From Paracorniculantispora psalliotae (lineage: Eukaryota > Ascomycota > Sordariomycetes > Hypocreales > Cordycipitaceae), in assembly GCA_002796755.1 (NCBI GenBank), contig PHFE01000008.1:1325388-1389387 (forward strand): a stretch of DNA of 64,000 bases, given 5' to 3'. The translations under genes and the position numbers were made by a program. Shown here piece by piece: positions 1 to 11,182 of the stretch. The notes beneath the pieces are model-generated. The model did no database searches and was not told the origin of the DNA. It saw nothing but the letters and a program-made list of their open reading frames with translations. Position 1 is the stretch's first letter. Every line of letters begins with the position of its first letter.

Positions 1-3000
1 TGATGAGTCTGTCCTCCTCCCTGCCTGCATGCTTGTCGGCTGATTCTGACTATTTTCGAGTGGCGCCTCGGAAGTACCTGAGACGTGGTACAGAGACAGG
101 CGTCTCGCGGCCACTTATTTCGTTGGGCTATCCATTCGGTACAGCTCAACCTTCAGGCCTCGATTCTGCCACTTTCTCCTCACCGTAACGCTAGTGACCT
201 TGGGACCGGAACCTGCCAGGCAGCAGCAATTCTGTACCCGGCAGCCAGGCTCATCTGTGTGCTTGTGCGCACATAGGCTAACAAGGTTGCTAGTGCCCAG
301 CAAAAGGTCTGGGCAACTCGCCGAGAAATTGGCCACCTCTTCCCCGGCGGCCAGGTACCGTTGGATAGCCGGCACGACAGACGGAAGTTGGGTATCCCCA
401 GTTCAATAGTCAGGATCGCTGCATCATAACTCTCACTGTACTCCGTACATGGACCATGAGCTTCTTTTTTTCGTCAACTGCTCCTCTCCGCTACAACGTC
501 AGTCATTACAGGGCGCATTTGCCCGCTTCGCAGTTGTCGGCAGAGGCTCTATGGCGCGCCGACCCCATAACCCTTTCTTCGTTCATGTCGATTTTAATTT
601 CTGGGTGCAGTTGTGCATTCTTCTCGCCATATGCCTTGCTTTTGGCTCTTCCTATTGTTCCGTGGGGAAATTCCGCATTTTTCTCTGTGTTTCTGTGCCA
701 GGTTGCTGTTGTGCTTCGTATCTTTGTGCAGCTGTCCCAGCGATCTGGACGTACCGGTCCTCGCTTATCTCGACGTTCGCCCTGGCTTTCTCACCCCGGT
801 GTGTTTCTATCCTGTGGGTTTCGCTGGCCCCTCTGTTCTGGACACGCCTCTCCATCGCGCCGGCACTGCAACCGTCCTGTCTCATCTTCCTCTTCGTCGT
901 TCCAATTTCTCTCTTGTCTCGTTGCTTGTTGCCAGCTGTGTGTCGCCCTAACGGTCGTTTATTACCGGGCTGTCTCTAATATTTGCAGCCCTGAATAGTT
1001 GTGTTGCGAGAGCACTGGGAGCAGCTATACGTGACAGGCTGCCGTTATATTCCGCTGCACTCATTTTTGGCCCCCTAGTTTTTCGGGTCTCTGTGCATGT
1101 CCGGTAGCGGGTGTGGCAACAGTGCTCTGCCCGTTTCGATCCTGGGCTCGCACATCCGGGGCTCATATCGATGCTGAAGCGGTCGGGTCGTTTTGCTCCA
1201 TAGCTCGGCTGGGGTTGGGAACGGCCAATCTGCGCATGCCAGTGTAATTTTGGCCGTTCAACATGGGATTTTCATGTGTGAGAGTCACCGTGAGCGCAGG
1301 ATCCTGGGAAGCTGCGTATTTTGGCCAATCAGGTGCTACTTTGACTTGCGGTAGGGATGTCAGAACCCCGCAATTAACACTGCCTGTTCTACGCGAACTC
1401 TGCTACGCCAGCGCTGAACCGGGGGCCTGGTTCAAAACCCGAGCCAGCGTACCGGTCAGCCGGGAAGAGAAGAGAAAACAAAGCCCAGGGGGGCGTGCCG
1501 ATAAACTTACGTCCGTTACACTGAAGACGAATTTGGCTCGCTGGCTCTCACTAGCGCAACGTTCGCCGGGGCCAGCATAGATGCCGCCTTTCGGGTACAA
1601 TGAGCGAAGAGCGTATGATTGCATTACCATTTGTTCTCTGGTCTATTGACCGCGACGGCAACATAGGTAGTTGACCTTTTGGCTGTTCGCAGTGTGTGTA
1701 CCCCGGTTTATGCGGGAGTTTATTGCTTTGCGTAAACAACATCGGGATTCCCACTCATGAGACGAAAGATGAGATCAGTGCAAATTGCGTGCCCGTGATA
1801 ATGTTCTGCAGAAGGTAAACGACGTCGCCAATGCGTGCATCCGACAAGTTACCGGGCGGACATCGCAATTACCGTACGTACTGCCCCAACAACTGACTGC
1901 TGCGATGACTCCGGCATGGGTAGGGAAGATGCTCGTGATGTATAGGGTAGGCTCACGACACAGCCTCATATGCCTGGTCTTCTCGTTGCTCGCTCTCTGG
2001 CCACTGCTGAGTGGTTTTGATGTGGTTTCGAGCACATGTGCGGTTTAATGGTTCGTCCTGTGTAGAGCTGTGATGTGTGCGCGCATTGCGTCCATGGAAT
2101 TGCTTACCCAAATTGGTTCAATCTGATTGTTTGTCCAAAAGCCGACGTTCTCGCATCTCGCAAACCAGTCGCAAAGTACAAAACAAGAAACGCCACGACT
2201 TAGAAATACAAACCCCAAACACAGGCATTGACAGGCATTAATAATATCGTTGCCCAGGCCAAAAAATCGCACCTGGGCCCATTGGCGCCGAACCTGTCAT
2301 CAATGGTATGACCACTTATTGGATCAAATGCGAGATAGGGCAGAGACAATATGACAAATGCAACGTAACACCGCAACACGGAGTCTAAAAAGCACATAAA
2401 ACCCCAACACTGCATCAAAATATGATAACAATCCTGACGGATCATGTGGGCGCGCCAACCATTCCAACAGGCGCGGTTACCATTTGAAAGCCATAGGATG
2501 CAGAATCACAACACCCAAAGGACAGCAATATGCACAAACAAAGAAACGTACCCACGCACACATATAGTGAGAGGATACAGTAAACCAAGTCAATAACTGG
2601 CATGGAAATCATAGGTATCTCCCGGTCAGAAGAATACCCAAGTGGACGGTGGTAAGATTATGTATGACACCACCACTCACACGAACATGAAAGAAGTGCT
2701 ATATAATCCAAATAAAGAAAGCAGATACCCCTATGCGATAAGAACTGATGCTGCTGAGAGAAAATGCGCAAAGAAGGCCGTCTGCGAGGCGGGATACGGT
2801 CGCACGGAGCTTCAGATCATGCGCCATCTTCCAGGAAACAAACACAGAGAGCCAAAAGAGAGTGTCATGCTATGTAAAAAGTGAAAACTGACGCATCAAA
2901 TCACAGCACACAATGACGGACCCTTCAAGAACGGAGAAGCGATTTCTGTACTCTCGGTACGTCTTACATAGAAGAGCATCATGCCAAGTGACGATTTTTT

Positions 3001-3160
3001 TCTTTTTATATTCTTGCCTCAAAGACCGCCTGCAGGTATTTTACAAGTCATCGAGACCACGAATGCCAACAAAGTACAGGAAAACAAAGGGAAAGTGTGT
3101 CAACCAGCCGTGTCGGTCAACATATTTCGCCGCGACAACCAATGCACAAATCGCACGAGC
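1..3160. other. Gene-free region at left edge
   Basis: I see no convincing gene in this 3.1 kb. The longest open frames (about 449-998, +) are two overlapping frames of 176 and 180 codons with no recognisable domain. They lie in a pyrimidine-rich stretch of the + strand, which by itself depletes stop codons. From about 2160 to 2900 the + strand is instead rich in A. The stretch could be a long promoter or leader of a gene left of the window, or a non-coding transcript. I found no tRNA, rRNA or transposon signature. Confidence 0.6.
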
Positions 3161-3589
3161 CTAATTCCGTCCCAGGAGCTGCTTTGACTCCTCATCCTTC
3201 CCAAGTAAGCCCAGGCTGCGTATTTGTTTTGCGCTCGGCGCATCGTCTCGTGCGGTGGCAGCCTCGGATCGAGCATACGCAGCTTGCATAGCCAAGGCTC
3301 TGGCATGCTGTTCCTTGTCAGCATCCGCTGTCCAACATGGCCAGCTCAAAAAGCGAATGACGAACCTCTTTCTTATGGTGTAGACACTCGTAGTAGTCCT
3401 CGAGTGCCAGGGTGCACTTCTTCTTGCCGGAGTCGTCCTCAGCGGTAGTGTTGACAACATAGCAGCCCATCACCTCTTGCCAGAAGGAGAAGCAGCGGCC
3501 AACACCTGGGACCAATTAGCATCATCCAACGAATCGCATTGGAGCTCTGTAAATGACAAACCTCCATGCATGCCATAGCCGGACGCCAT
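3161..3589 (-). CDS. NDUFS5: NADH:ubiquinone oxidoreductase 15 kDa-type subunit (NDUFS5 family), complex I
   Basis: This is a small accessory subunit of mitochondrial respiratory complex I, on the intermembrane-space side. Three exons are inferred: 3589-3562, 3505-3366 and 3307-3161, with introns of 56 and 58 nt, giving 104 residues. Splicing creates a twin CX9C signature (RCFSFWQEVMGC, then a second C-X9-C ending DYYEC). That is the disulfide-bonded CHCH fold of this family, imported through the Mia40 route. The HHKKE stretch and the C-terminal RSLGLLGK tail also resemble fungal homologues. The second acceptor could be AAG or CAG, changing the product by two residues; CAG was chosen for its spacing from GCTGAC. 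The gene diverges from SEC39. Two CCAAT boxes in its own orientation lie upstream (3658-3662 and 3728-3732). Confidence 0.88.
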
Positions 3590-3982
3590 TGTGATCGAAT
3601 TGCTGTGTTCGTCGGGTTCAAGAGCCGTGTCGAGCGAGATTATGGATGCTGAAAGCATTGGGAAATGGCAACTCGAATTCGGACTATGGTCGGCTAAACT
3701 TGGTGACGCTAACAAAGGTACGAATTAATTGGCGGGAATTAGTAAGTAAGAATGCGTATATACTGCTAAAGGGGAATGTATCGGTTGTCACATACCCCCG
3801 ACAGTATCCACCTTAGCACCTCACAAACGCATAGTCCCCATATATGCATATCGGAACAGAACACGGGTACAGACGTCACAGTAGCTTAGGGAATGATATG
3901 TGGTGCAGCTTCCATCTGTGCAAATCCGCCAAAGCTGCAAAATACACTGAGAATTTGCAATCGACTCGAGAATCGGGCGCCA
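3590..3982. promoter_or_regulatory. Divergent promoter NDUFS5 / SEC39
   Basis: This is a 393 bp intergenic stretch between two genes reading outward. ATTGG at 3658-3662 and 3728-3732 is CCAAT on the NDUFS5 strand. CCAAT is the binding motif of the fungal HAP/CBC complex, known to regulate respiratory genes. No TATA box is obvious. Assignment to NDUFS5 is inference from orientation and distance. Confidence 0.45.
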
Positions 3983-6812
3983 ATGATGGGCAAGGAGCTA
4001 ACGCCAGCCAAGGTTCTGCTGCTGGCAGCCTACTTGGCTGCCCAAAGCGACATTGGCAAGCTAGCTTCACTGGCCGTCCAACACGCATATGTGTTGCGCC
4101 CGGAGATTTTACTGCGCATTCTTCTCACCTATCTTCCGGAGACAGTAGAGCCGCTCGCATACGTCGACTTTCTACGCGATCTTTCAGATGAACAACTACG
4201 AAGTCAAACCGATCTCGAACTAGACACCACCTCTGTCGACAAACTAAGTGACGAGAATGCGACGAAAAAGGCAAAAAAGCTTCGCCTCTTGCCACTGTCT
4301 AAAGATAAGATAGATAGCGACCAGAGCAAAGACCTTGTCCGCGAATTCATCGTCCAGAGAACGTACAGAGTCAACAGCGAAATAGGAGCTCTGTCACAGC
4401 TACCGGAACTTCTCCAACCATTCATTGACGACTCCCCCCTGTTAAAACAATGGGCGATATCAACAGTGTTTCCATTCGTCAGACGGAATTGCGAATATCA
4501 TACCGATAGCTTACCGAAATACACACTATCCGAATTTGAAAAGCTACCGGACCGGAGCGCAGCAATTTACTTGCTGTCAGAATCCGCCGATGGAGATGGA
4601 GAAGCGACCGGCCGAGACCTTCGAGGAATTATCGCACCTTGGATACATAATGAAGCGCGTTGGAAACGAGAAGTCGGGTCAGAGAAGGAATCTGGTGAAA
4701 GCTGTCCGGGATGGGAGCAAGTCCAGGATACCATTCTATCCTGGGCAACGAAATCATGGATCAATGCGGCGGGAGCAATCACGTACTGGGACGGGCCACA
4801 AGACGCCTACTTTGGTAAAAATCTTACGACGAGTCTCTCGGACGGCCGGACACAATATCTGCGGAAGACACATGCCACCACCGCTATGGCCTGCATATAC
4901 AGCATCACAGAGACGAGCGAGGAAGCTCTACGCAGCTCCTATCAAATATGCTGCGCAGCCCGCCAACGACTAGATGAAACGGAACCACTCCCGGTACTGG
5001 ACGATATCATGTCGAATATTGCACTCCTGCCAAGCTTGGAGAAAATGCCCAAAAGCGACCCCAAGATGGCCACCTTTATGCGCCACGACCTGTTGAAAGC
5101 CACGAACCCTCTCACTTCCCCCACAACAGAATCTCTCAACCTAATCACGGCTCTTACAATCAGCGCTTTCATCTCGACGTCGCTCGGCGTGCCCTGGCCT
5201 GTGCGGAAAGCTGGTGATCTTCTCTTCATAAGGGATGAACGAGAGCAAAAGGGCGAGCTCAGCAAATTACTTCGAGCGATATCCAGCAAAGCGCCTCGAG
5301 ACGATGATGGCTACTGGAAACGATCCAGAGATGCTGTTTTGTGGCTTTCCAATTGGGGACATGCCGTCAAAAGTACAGAATCGCCAGCACATGGCCGTGG
5401 GCCACTAGGGATGGTCTCTAGAGAGCATATCGAGACCGAGATTTTGAAAGCCCTGCTGTCCAAGTCAAGTATGACGCCCTAGTGACCTAACAAAGAAATG
5501 CATGCTAATTTCTCAACAGGATATTCTTTATCGAGAGAGATATATGAAGACTCCAAAGAGCCACCGCTGGCGCAAGAGAAGCTTCAAGATGCCGTTTATC
5601 AATCTGCGCTGAATGCTTTTGATAATGCGTCAAACCCTAATAGAACTCGGGGTGGTCTGAAGAAATGCGACGAAATGTGAGTATCACCCCTTCGGCGCTA
5701 GATCTGCACATGCTTATTAAGCTTATTTTAGAATTCATTCTTTCCCAGCCATGTTGGCGAAATCCTCGCCACTCGTCAAACGAGTAGAGGCGCTTCTCAA
5801 GGCCAGCCATGCACTGAGCGAATACCGCCTTGTTTTGAAGCAGGGTGAACCCTTCAGTCCAGTTGTACTTCGGGTACACTCTGATCCCATCATCATCATA
5901 GAGAAAGTACTCAGTCAGAACCAAAAGGCATACACGCGTCTGCAGGAGTTCTTGGAGATGGGATCGAACATGGTCTATGCCGGTCTGACTTTACCAGGTT
6001 CATCCAAGAAAGCAGCAGCGACACCCCCAGAAGTTGAGAAAGCGTTGTTTGTTGCCGAAAAGCGAATAGTGGCCATCTGTATAGAAGCAGCATTAAACGA
6101 GGATGATTCTGAAACGGCCTACTCCTACGTCGTTAGCCGACTCGCCAATGGAACGGCAACCAAGACGAATCATGGAGTCACCCTATCTGATACCTGGTCT
6201 TGGGCGGCTGCTCTGAAAGCTGGACAGTACATCCGAACACAACGGTCGCAGCAGCCGACTCATCTGGGAACAGCAAGCGGCAATCTTGAGATACGACATC
6301 TTGAACAAAGGATTGAGTGCCTGGCTACGGCAATCCGTGCCGCACCGCCTGCCGAACTCCAGAACATTCTGAAGACCTTTAGGAGGTGCGAAGAGCAGCT
6401 TGATTCTGCGATCCGAGAAGAAGCTGCCAACGAGGCCGCCTGGGACGCTGCAGGAGATTTCAGTGCTCTGCCAGGCAACTTTGAGACGCCGATGCAGCGA
6501 CCTGCTCAGCCGCTTCGCAACATGACAGCCAGTGCCGTGGCCAGGCAAGGCGAGGAAGCACCCATGTCGCTGTTCGATTTATCTCGGGCCACGGCGCGAA
6601 TCGCGCAGCGCAACCTCACGGCCCTGTCCAGCCTCCAAGGCCCCTCGGCAGCAGCAGGAGATGGAAACGAGGCACAGGAACAGCCCGAGTCACGCACAAG
6701 GAAGAGGGATCAATTACGAGAAGCAGCAACGGGAACACTTGTCTCTGGCGTCGGCTGGCTTCTTGGTGCAAATGTGAACGGGGGAAGCGTAGGGAACGAG
6801 GGAACGAATTAG
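3983..6812 (+). CDS. SEC39: Sec39 domain protein, Dsl1 tethering complex subunit
   Basis: Sec39 (NBAS-related) is part of the ER-resident Dsl1 complex, which tethers COPI vesicles returning from the Golgi. Three exons, 3983-5468, 5520-5676 and 5732-6812, close in frame to 907 residues. The introns (51 and 55 nt) have GTATGA and GTGAGT donors. The N-terminus (KELTPAKVLLLAAYLAAQSDI, followed by ILLTYLPETV) matches the start of the fungal Sec39 domain, and the helical repeat-like domain runs through most of the protein. The last 70 or so residues are polar and alanine-rich. The ATG at 3983 was preferred to an in-frame ATG at 3893 because homology begins there and the extra 30 residues look unrelated; 3986 is equally possible. 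No missing element was seen. Confidence 0.88.
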
Positions 6813-8278
6813 AGACGAAGCCAAAGCACGTCGCGCATGAACAAATACCAAGAAAGCATGTTATTTTATTGTTGGAGGTTTATGTAGCCGATTGACCAGC
6901 ATAATTCTACTGAAAATACGCAATTCTTTACTGAGAAGCTATAAAACGTAGTTGTACAAGGCTACTGTATATCGTGTGCAGTTCGCGACTATGGCTAGCA
7001 CAACTTGACGGTACATGAATCGAGCAAGCAGCTAGATTACCGTTGATGGGGCTGGCATGCTATTATGCCAATCATCATCTTCCGGCGAGACAAAAGAACT
7101 TATCACTTCCATGGAAAAGGGTTCTCATGGGAGCAATTCAACGGCGCACATCGTTGAGACTGGGACGCAAGCCAAGACGCAAGCCAGCTGATTGCAGAAA
7201 AAAAAACAAAGGCTACAAAAATCGACCGACTCGCTTCGAAACTGGCAGTAGCTCAGCAACACAGCTTGATAAATCAGTACTTACCTCGCCCAAAGGAACA
7301 AACCAATGTTCAGCGGTAGCCAGCCGTCGTCGGCCATGTTCATGCGGGATCTTCCATGTGCTGGGCTCGCTGTTCCAGGGATAGCTGCCGAGATGCCTGT
7401 CACCCAAAAGAATGAAAGAGACTAAGTACTTGTGGGAAATTTGAGAAGAAAGACTTGTTCAGGTGTTAGCCGTACGTGGTAGAGATCGGTTATCAGCCGA
7501 GCGTGCTGGACTCGGCTTTTTTGTGGCGTGAAGCGAAGTCGAGAGTTTTCCGAAGGCGTGCAATAAACTCGTCAAACGAAGTAGGCGATGGCGGAAATTT
7601 ACGATGTTTGGTTCGATAATATAGCGGATGTATTTCGCTGAATATGCTGTTGTTCAAGGTTGTCTGACTGAATTGCAAGGATCGAAAGCCTAGAACCAGG
7701 ATAGGCGTGGTGGATGGCAGTTCATAACAGAAGAATTAATGGCGTCCTAGTCGACTTTTATTTGATCCATGGTTCACATGCCGATATGCTCAATTGGCGC
7801 TTTCTGAGCGGTGGTTGTAAATGTTATTAAAGACGCGGTCGCAGAATGCGTGGGCGATGATTGATGAAGAGTTTTGATTGCAAAGTCCGAAAGCTGCCAA
7901 ATGCGGTGCACATGTATTCCCGTCGTCGCAGAACTGACGAGCCCAAACAATTACCAATTCTCGGATGAAGTCGCGAATTCTCGAATTTTCTCCTCTACCG
8001 TCGCAAATTGCGAAAAACCCATCGGCGGGCAGTTTCTCAACGAGTAACCACATGGACCGTAGTGCTCGCATGTGAAGGCGATGGATTTTTGAGTGACAAA
8101 AGAAAAGAAATAACAGAACAAGATGCTTTGAGCATGAGCAGTCCAGAGGGCAAAAAAGGAAACTATACAGGGCCTAAATACGGCGGTTGGATGCGAGATG
8201 AGTGCGTTGAGCTCATCGCATCGTGGCGTCAGCACCTATATTCAATTAGCCTTTGTGCAAACCGTGTAAGATTGAATC
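6813..8278. other. Convergent intergenic region SEC39 / Tra2-like gene
   Basis: This 1.47 kb gap is long for two convergent genes. It contains short runs of A and T (7198-7210) and a candidate two-exon microprotein on the minus strand, listed separately at 7103-7343. Other open frames (7790-8235, -) show no coding features I recognise. No RNA gene was recognised. Confidence 0.5.
7103..7343 (-). CDS. Possible spliced microprotein, unknown function
   Basis: On the minus strand an ATG at 7343 (or 7337) opens the frame MNMADDGWLPLNIGLFLWAR. It runs into a perfect GTAAGT donor at 7284. A long T tract precedes a CAATCAG acceptor, and exon 2 (7187-7103) closes in frame to give 47 residues with a second tryptophan/leucine-rich patch. 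The same frame stays open upstream of the ATG to an acceptor-like TGACAG near 7402, so this could be the downstream part of a longer gene. I do not recognise a family. The evidence is only splice-site quality and a plausible membrane-like segment, so this may be chance. Confidence 0.22.
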
Positions 8279-9458
8279 TTAATGCAAACCTCCGTATTGC
8301 TCCCGGGGCTCGGAGCGCGACGTCGAGTCGGCGGCATATCCGCCAGAACCTCCAGCAGCAGGTTCACGAGGGCGGCCACCCTCACGATCGCCTTGGCGAT
8401 CATACCTCTCGCGGTCATAACCACCGGCTCCACCACGGCCTCCGCGGTCGCGGTCATCACGTCCACCCTGTCTGTCGCGGCCGTAGTTCTCGTCACGGTC
8501 ACGACGCTCATAGCCACCACGCTCGTAGTCGCGGCCGTATCCTCCTGCTCGGTCATCGTAGCGTCTGTCATCACGGTAACCGCGTTCGTAACCTCCGCCA
8601 CGTTCGTAGGAACGGTCATAGCCGCCGGCACGGTCATCGTAGCGACGTTCGTAGCCTCGGTCGTATCCGCCTCGGTCGTTGCCACCTCGGTCGTAGCCGC
8701 GAGAACGAGATCCATCCTCGCGACCATAGCCTCCGCCGTAGCCTCCGCGGCGACGATCTTCAAATCGGGGACGCGGGTCTATTTCGATGTTAGCAAATAT
8801 TCTTACGAAAAGATGTAGTCACGACAAACCTCTCTTAGGAGGACCGAAGTATTTGCCGGGAGTAGGTGTGCGAGGACGAGCTCTGCGAGCCTTCTCAATG
8901 CTCAAGGTACGTCCTTCAATGGTGTCTCCCTGCAAGCCTTCTCTGGCCGCCTCAGCCTGCTCGGAGGTAACCATCTTGACGAAGCCAAAGCCGCGCGATT
9001 CCTTGGTGTGGGGATCCTTCATGATCTGGCACTTTTCAACGTCGCCGTATTTCTCGAACATTTTAGTGACCTCAGCCTCTGACAAACGCGGGTGAATGCC
9101 AGTTACGAAAAGGTTCGAGCCAGGGTTGATGGCACCATCGTCATCATCCTTCGGAGCAGAGGTTTCCTTCGAGCCACTGCGGTGATATCGTCAGTAATGA
9201 TTTTCGCCCATGAGCTCCAACGCTTGAGCTTACCTATCGCCGTGGGCGGCAGGAGAGGCAGAACGGCGGCGCACGTTGTCGATTTCATCACGAGGACGGG
9301 GAGATGCACTCCTATTATCGCGCTCGTAGCGAGGAGCCTCGTCTAGACGGAAGAAGATGCGTTAGCCTGTGTTTTGGTAGTGCGATAGAAAACGAAGAGA
9401 TCTTACCCTCATAACGATCGCCATTAGGCGCCTCGTAATCCATTGCAGCACTTGCCAT
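8279..9458 (-). CDS. Transformer-2-like SR/RGG RNA-binding protein
   Basis: This is a nuclear RNA-binding protein of the Tra2 type, expected to act in pre-mRNA splicing. Four exons, 9458-9407, 9342-9234, 9176-8830 and 8778-8279, give 335 residues. Residues 1-55 are an RS-like arm (SASPRPR, RRRSASP). One RRM follows at about 72-150, with RNP2 LFVTGI and RNP1 RGFGFVKM, then a RARPRTPTPGKYFGPPKRG linker typical of Tra2. The last 165 residues are an RGG/YDRGGY low-complexity tail rich in R, G, Y and D, likely to be methylated and to phase-separate (inference). The repetitive tail leaves long open frames on the other strand and in other frames; these are shadows. Paralogous SR proteins cannot be excluded, but the Tra2 linker makes this call likely. 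Confidence 0.87.
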
Positions 9459-10134
9459 CTTGCCAAAGTTTTCAAATTAGATGAATTGCGGTAACGGAAA
9501 ATGGATGGATAGAGGCTGCGTTTGTTGATGTTTGCAGACGGTTCCGTGGCATGGCAGACGCAGAGGCGAAAACAGTGCTGGCAGGGCGAACAAACAAAAC
9601 CGGCAGCTACCGAATATTATCCGAGGCGCGCAATCTGTGCTGGGCTGCTAGCACACACTGGTCACATTTTTCGCAACGTAAGCTGGCGCAGCAGCGCCCC
9701 ACAATTAGCTGCCTGCCAGACACAGCTGCCAGGCTACCAGCTGCCAAGCGCCAGTGCCTCTTTGGCAGGCGCCCATGTACATTCATTCACCTATCCCTCT
9801 GTAAATGTCTGGGGGGTTCTTTCAGATACCAGGAAACTGTAAGAAACACTCTTATCGGCACATAGAATTGAAAAAAAAAAATCAATCTTCTTTTCTACTT
9901 CATTGATCTACCCATATATTATAAGCCTTTGCCCACCTAACAACCAATGGCAGCTTTCGCAAACATATGGCGATGTTCTAACCAGGCCCCTTCAAAGTTG
10001 CGTTGATGTGATGCAATGAAATTGATTGGTCCGTTGGAAAAGCTATCGATCCATTCCTTGTGACCCTTATATGACGATGTTTTATAGCATTGGCTGCGTA
10101 TCTTCAAGTTCTTTTGACACTATTCAATGCCTCG
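9459..10134. promoter_or_regulatory. Upstream region of the Tra2-like gene
   Basis: This 676 bp region contains the promoter of the Tra2-like gene and the 3' flank of the NatB gene. Between 9575 and 9775 there is a dense cluster of TGCCA/TGGCA and GCCAG/CTGGC half-sites. Similar words appear in other intergenic regions here, for example 200-250 and 36770-36870. No coding sequence is supported. Confidence 0.35.
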
Positions 10135-10761
10135 TCACCAGACGTCCTCAGGGTCAACTTCATGATCTTCCCCGTCATCTCGAACATGCTCATGCTTTGT
10201 ATCTCGCTTCATAGATTTTCGCATATCAAACGCGTCCTCGCCATTTTTGGTTGGGTCTGTAGCATGATCTCCGTAGTAATCTTTCACAACTCGAAAGACG
10301 CTGTATCCCAAGCTCTTGTAGAATGCGATGGCTTTCTCATTACTTTTCCGGACAAATAAGTCCATAAACCAGGCGTCGTTAGCATCAGCACCCGCTTCTA
10401 GTTGTTCCACTAGAATTTTGCCAATACCGAGCCTACGAGCCTCAGGGGCAACTGTGAGAGCAGTGATGTGTGCATGCCACGGCAGGTAGTGCTCAGAGTA
10501 TTTATAGGCATCAGGAGATGATTCGACCTTGCCCATAACTGCAGATGCCGTTAATTATAAAAACGTGGGTGAGGATTAATTGTGTCCCATACTGTATCCG
10601 ACAATATTCCCGTGCATGTCTTCGCAAACTTGGAAAAGAGACGGCCATTTTGAATGATACTGAAGGTAGAACCCAAGCTCATACGATTCTGTCAATGGGT
10701 CCAGGTTGCATTTCGAGAATTTATTGACGTCTTCAGGACGAAATCGGCGAAACGTTGTCAT
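10135..10761 (-). CDS. NAT3: N-terminal acetyltransferase B catalytic subunit (NAA20/Nat3)
   Basis: This is the GNAT-fold catalytic subunit of NatB, which acetylates nascent proteins starting Met-Asp, Met-Glu, Met-Asn or Met-Gln, co-translationally at the ribosome with the Naa25/Mdm20 partner. Two exons, 10761-10593 and 10538-10135, with a 54-nt intron give 190 residues. The N-terminus MTTFRRFRPEDVNKFSKCNLDPLTES is cut short here to its hallmark MTTFRRF and NLDPLTE. The acetyl-CoA loop follows as RRLGIGK (family pattern R/Q-x-x-G-x-G/A), with the FVRKSN and YKSLGYSVFR segments after it. The splice junction restores VGYIMGK. The start at ATG 10761 matches the family start exactly. The acidic, charged C-terminal tail is normal for fungal Nat3. 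Confidence 0.93.
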
Positions 10762-11182
10762 GGCTACCTGCCCAGATTGGCTCAAAAAACGAATGTGAAA
10801 TTAGGCCCTTGACTGGCGAGTTGCGGCAAAGTCTCGGCACTGACAAGTGAAGGTGGCCAAGTGCGCCAAACCATTTTTTCTGGCGCTGCCCCTCCACCCA
10901 CCTGGAGATTTGGGGGACAAAGAAAGCTCCACCCTTAATGACGGCGCCACCACCCTGTGCTCGACCACATACCACCAATTGTATATTGCACTTTACATAT
11001 TCCCTCTCTTTCCTCACAGAGCTTCTGTTACTTCAACTCCGTGCCGCCGAGAATCGACTTCACGAGACCTCGAATTTCTTTCCACGGCATAGTGCCTGTG
11101 GTGCGATTACGACAACCAACGGACGGCCGTCGCATTTCAGCGCAGCACCTTGGCGGTGAGCGACCGCCAACTTTATCAAAGA
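10762..11182. promoter_or_regulatory. Divergent promoter NAT3 / unknown coiled-coil gene
   Basis: A 421 bp divergent spacer. A pyrimidine-rich stretch around 10990-11040 on the + strand is typical of a fungal transcription start region. No specific element was identified. Confidence 0.35.

Noticed and set aside
449..998. Overlapping + strand frames of 176 and 180 codons
   Set aside because: Pyrimidine-rich composition explains the lack of stops; two frames are open at once and neither shows a domain or splice logic.
3893..3982. Upstream in-frame ATG of SEC39
   Set aside because: The extra 30 residues are unlike the family; homology begins at the ATG at 3983/3986.
8008..8818. Three long open frames (up to 261 codons) overlapping the Tra2-like gene on both strands
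   Set aside because: They are shadows of the repetitive RGG tail; only the minus-strand frame carries an RRM, and the others are His/Arg or Thr/Ala/Val low-complexity.
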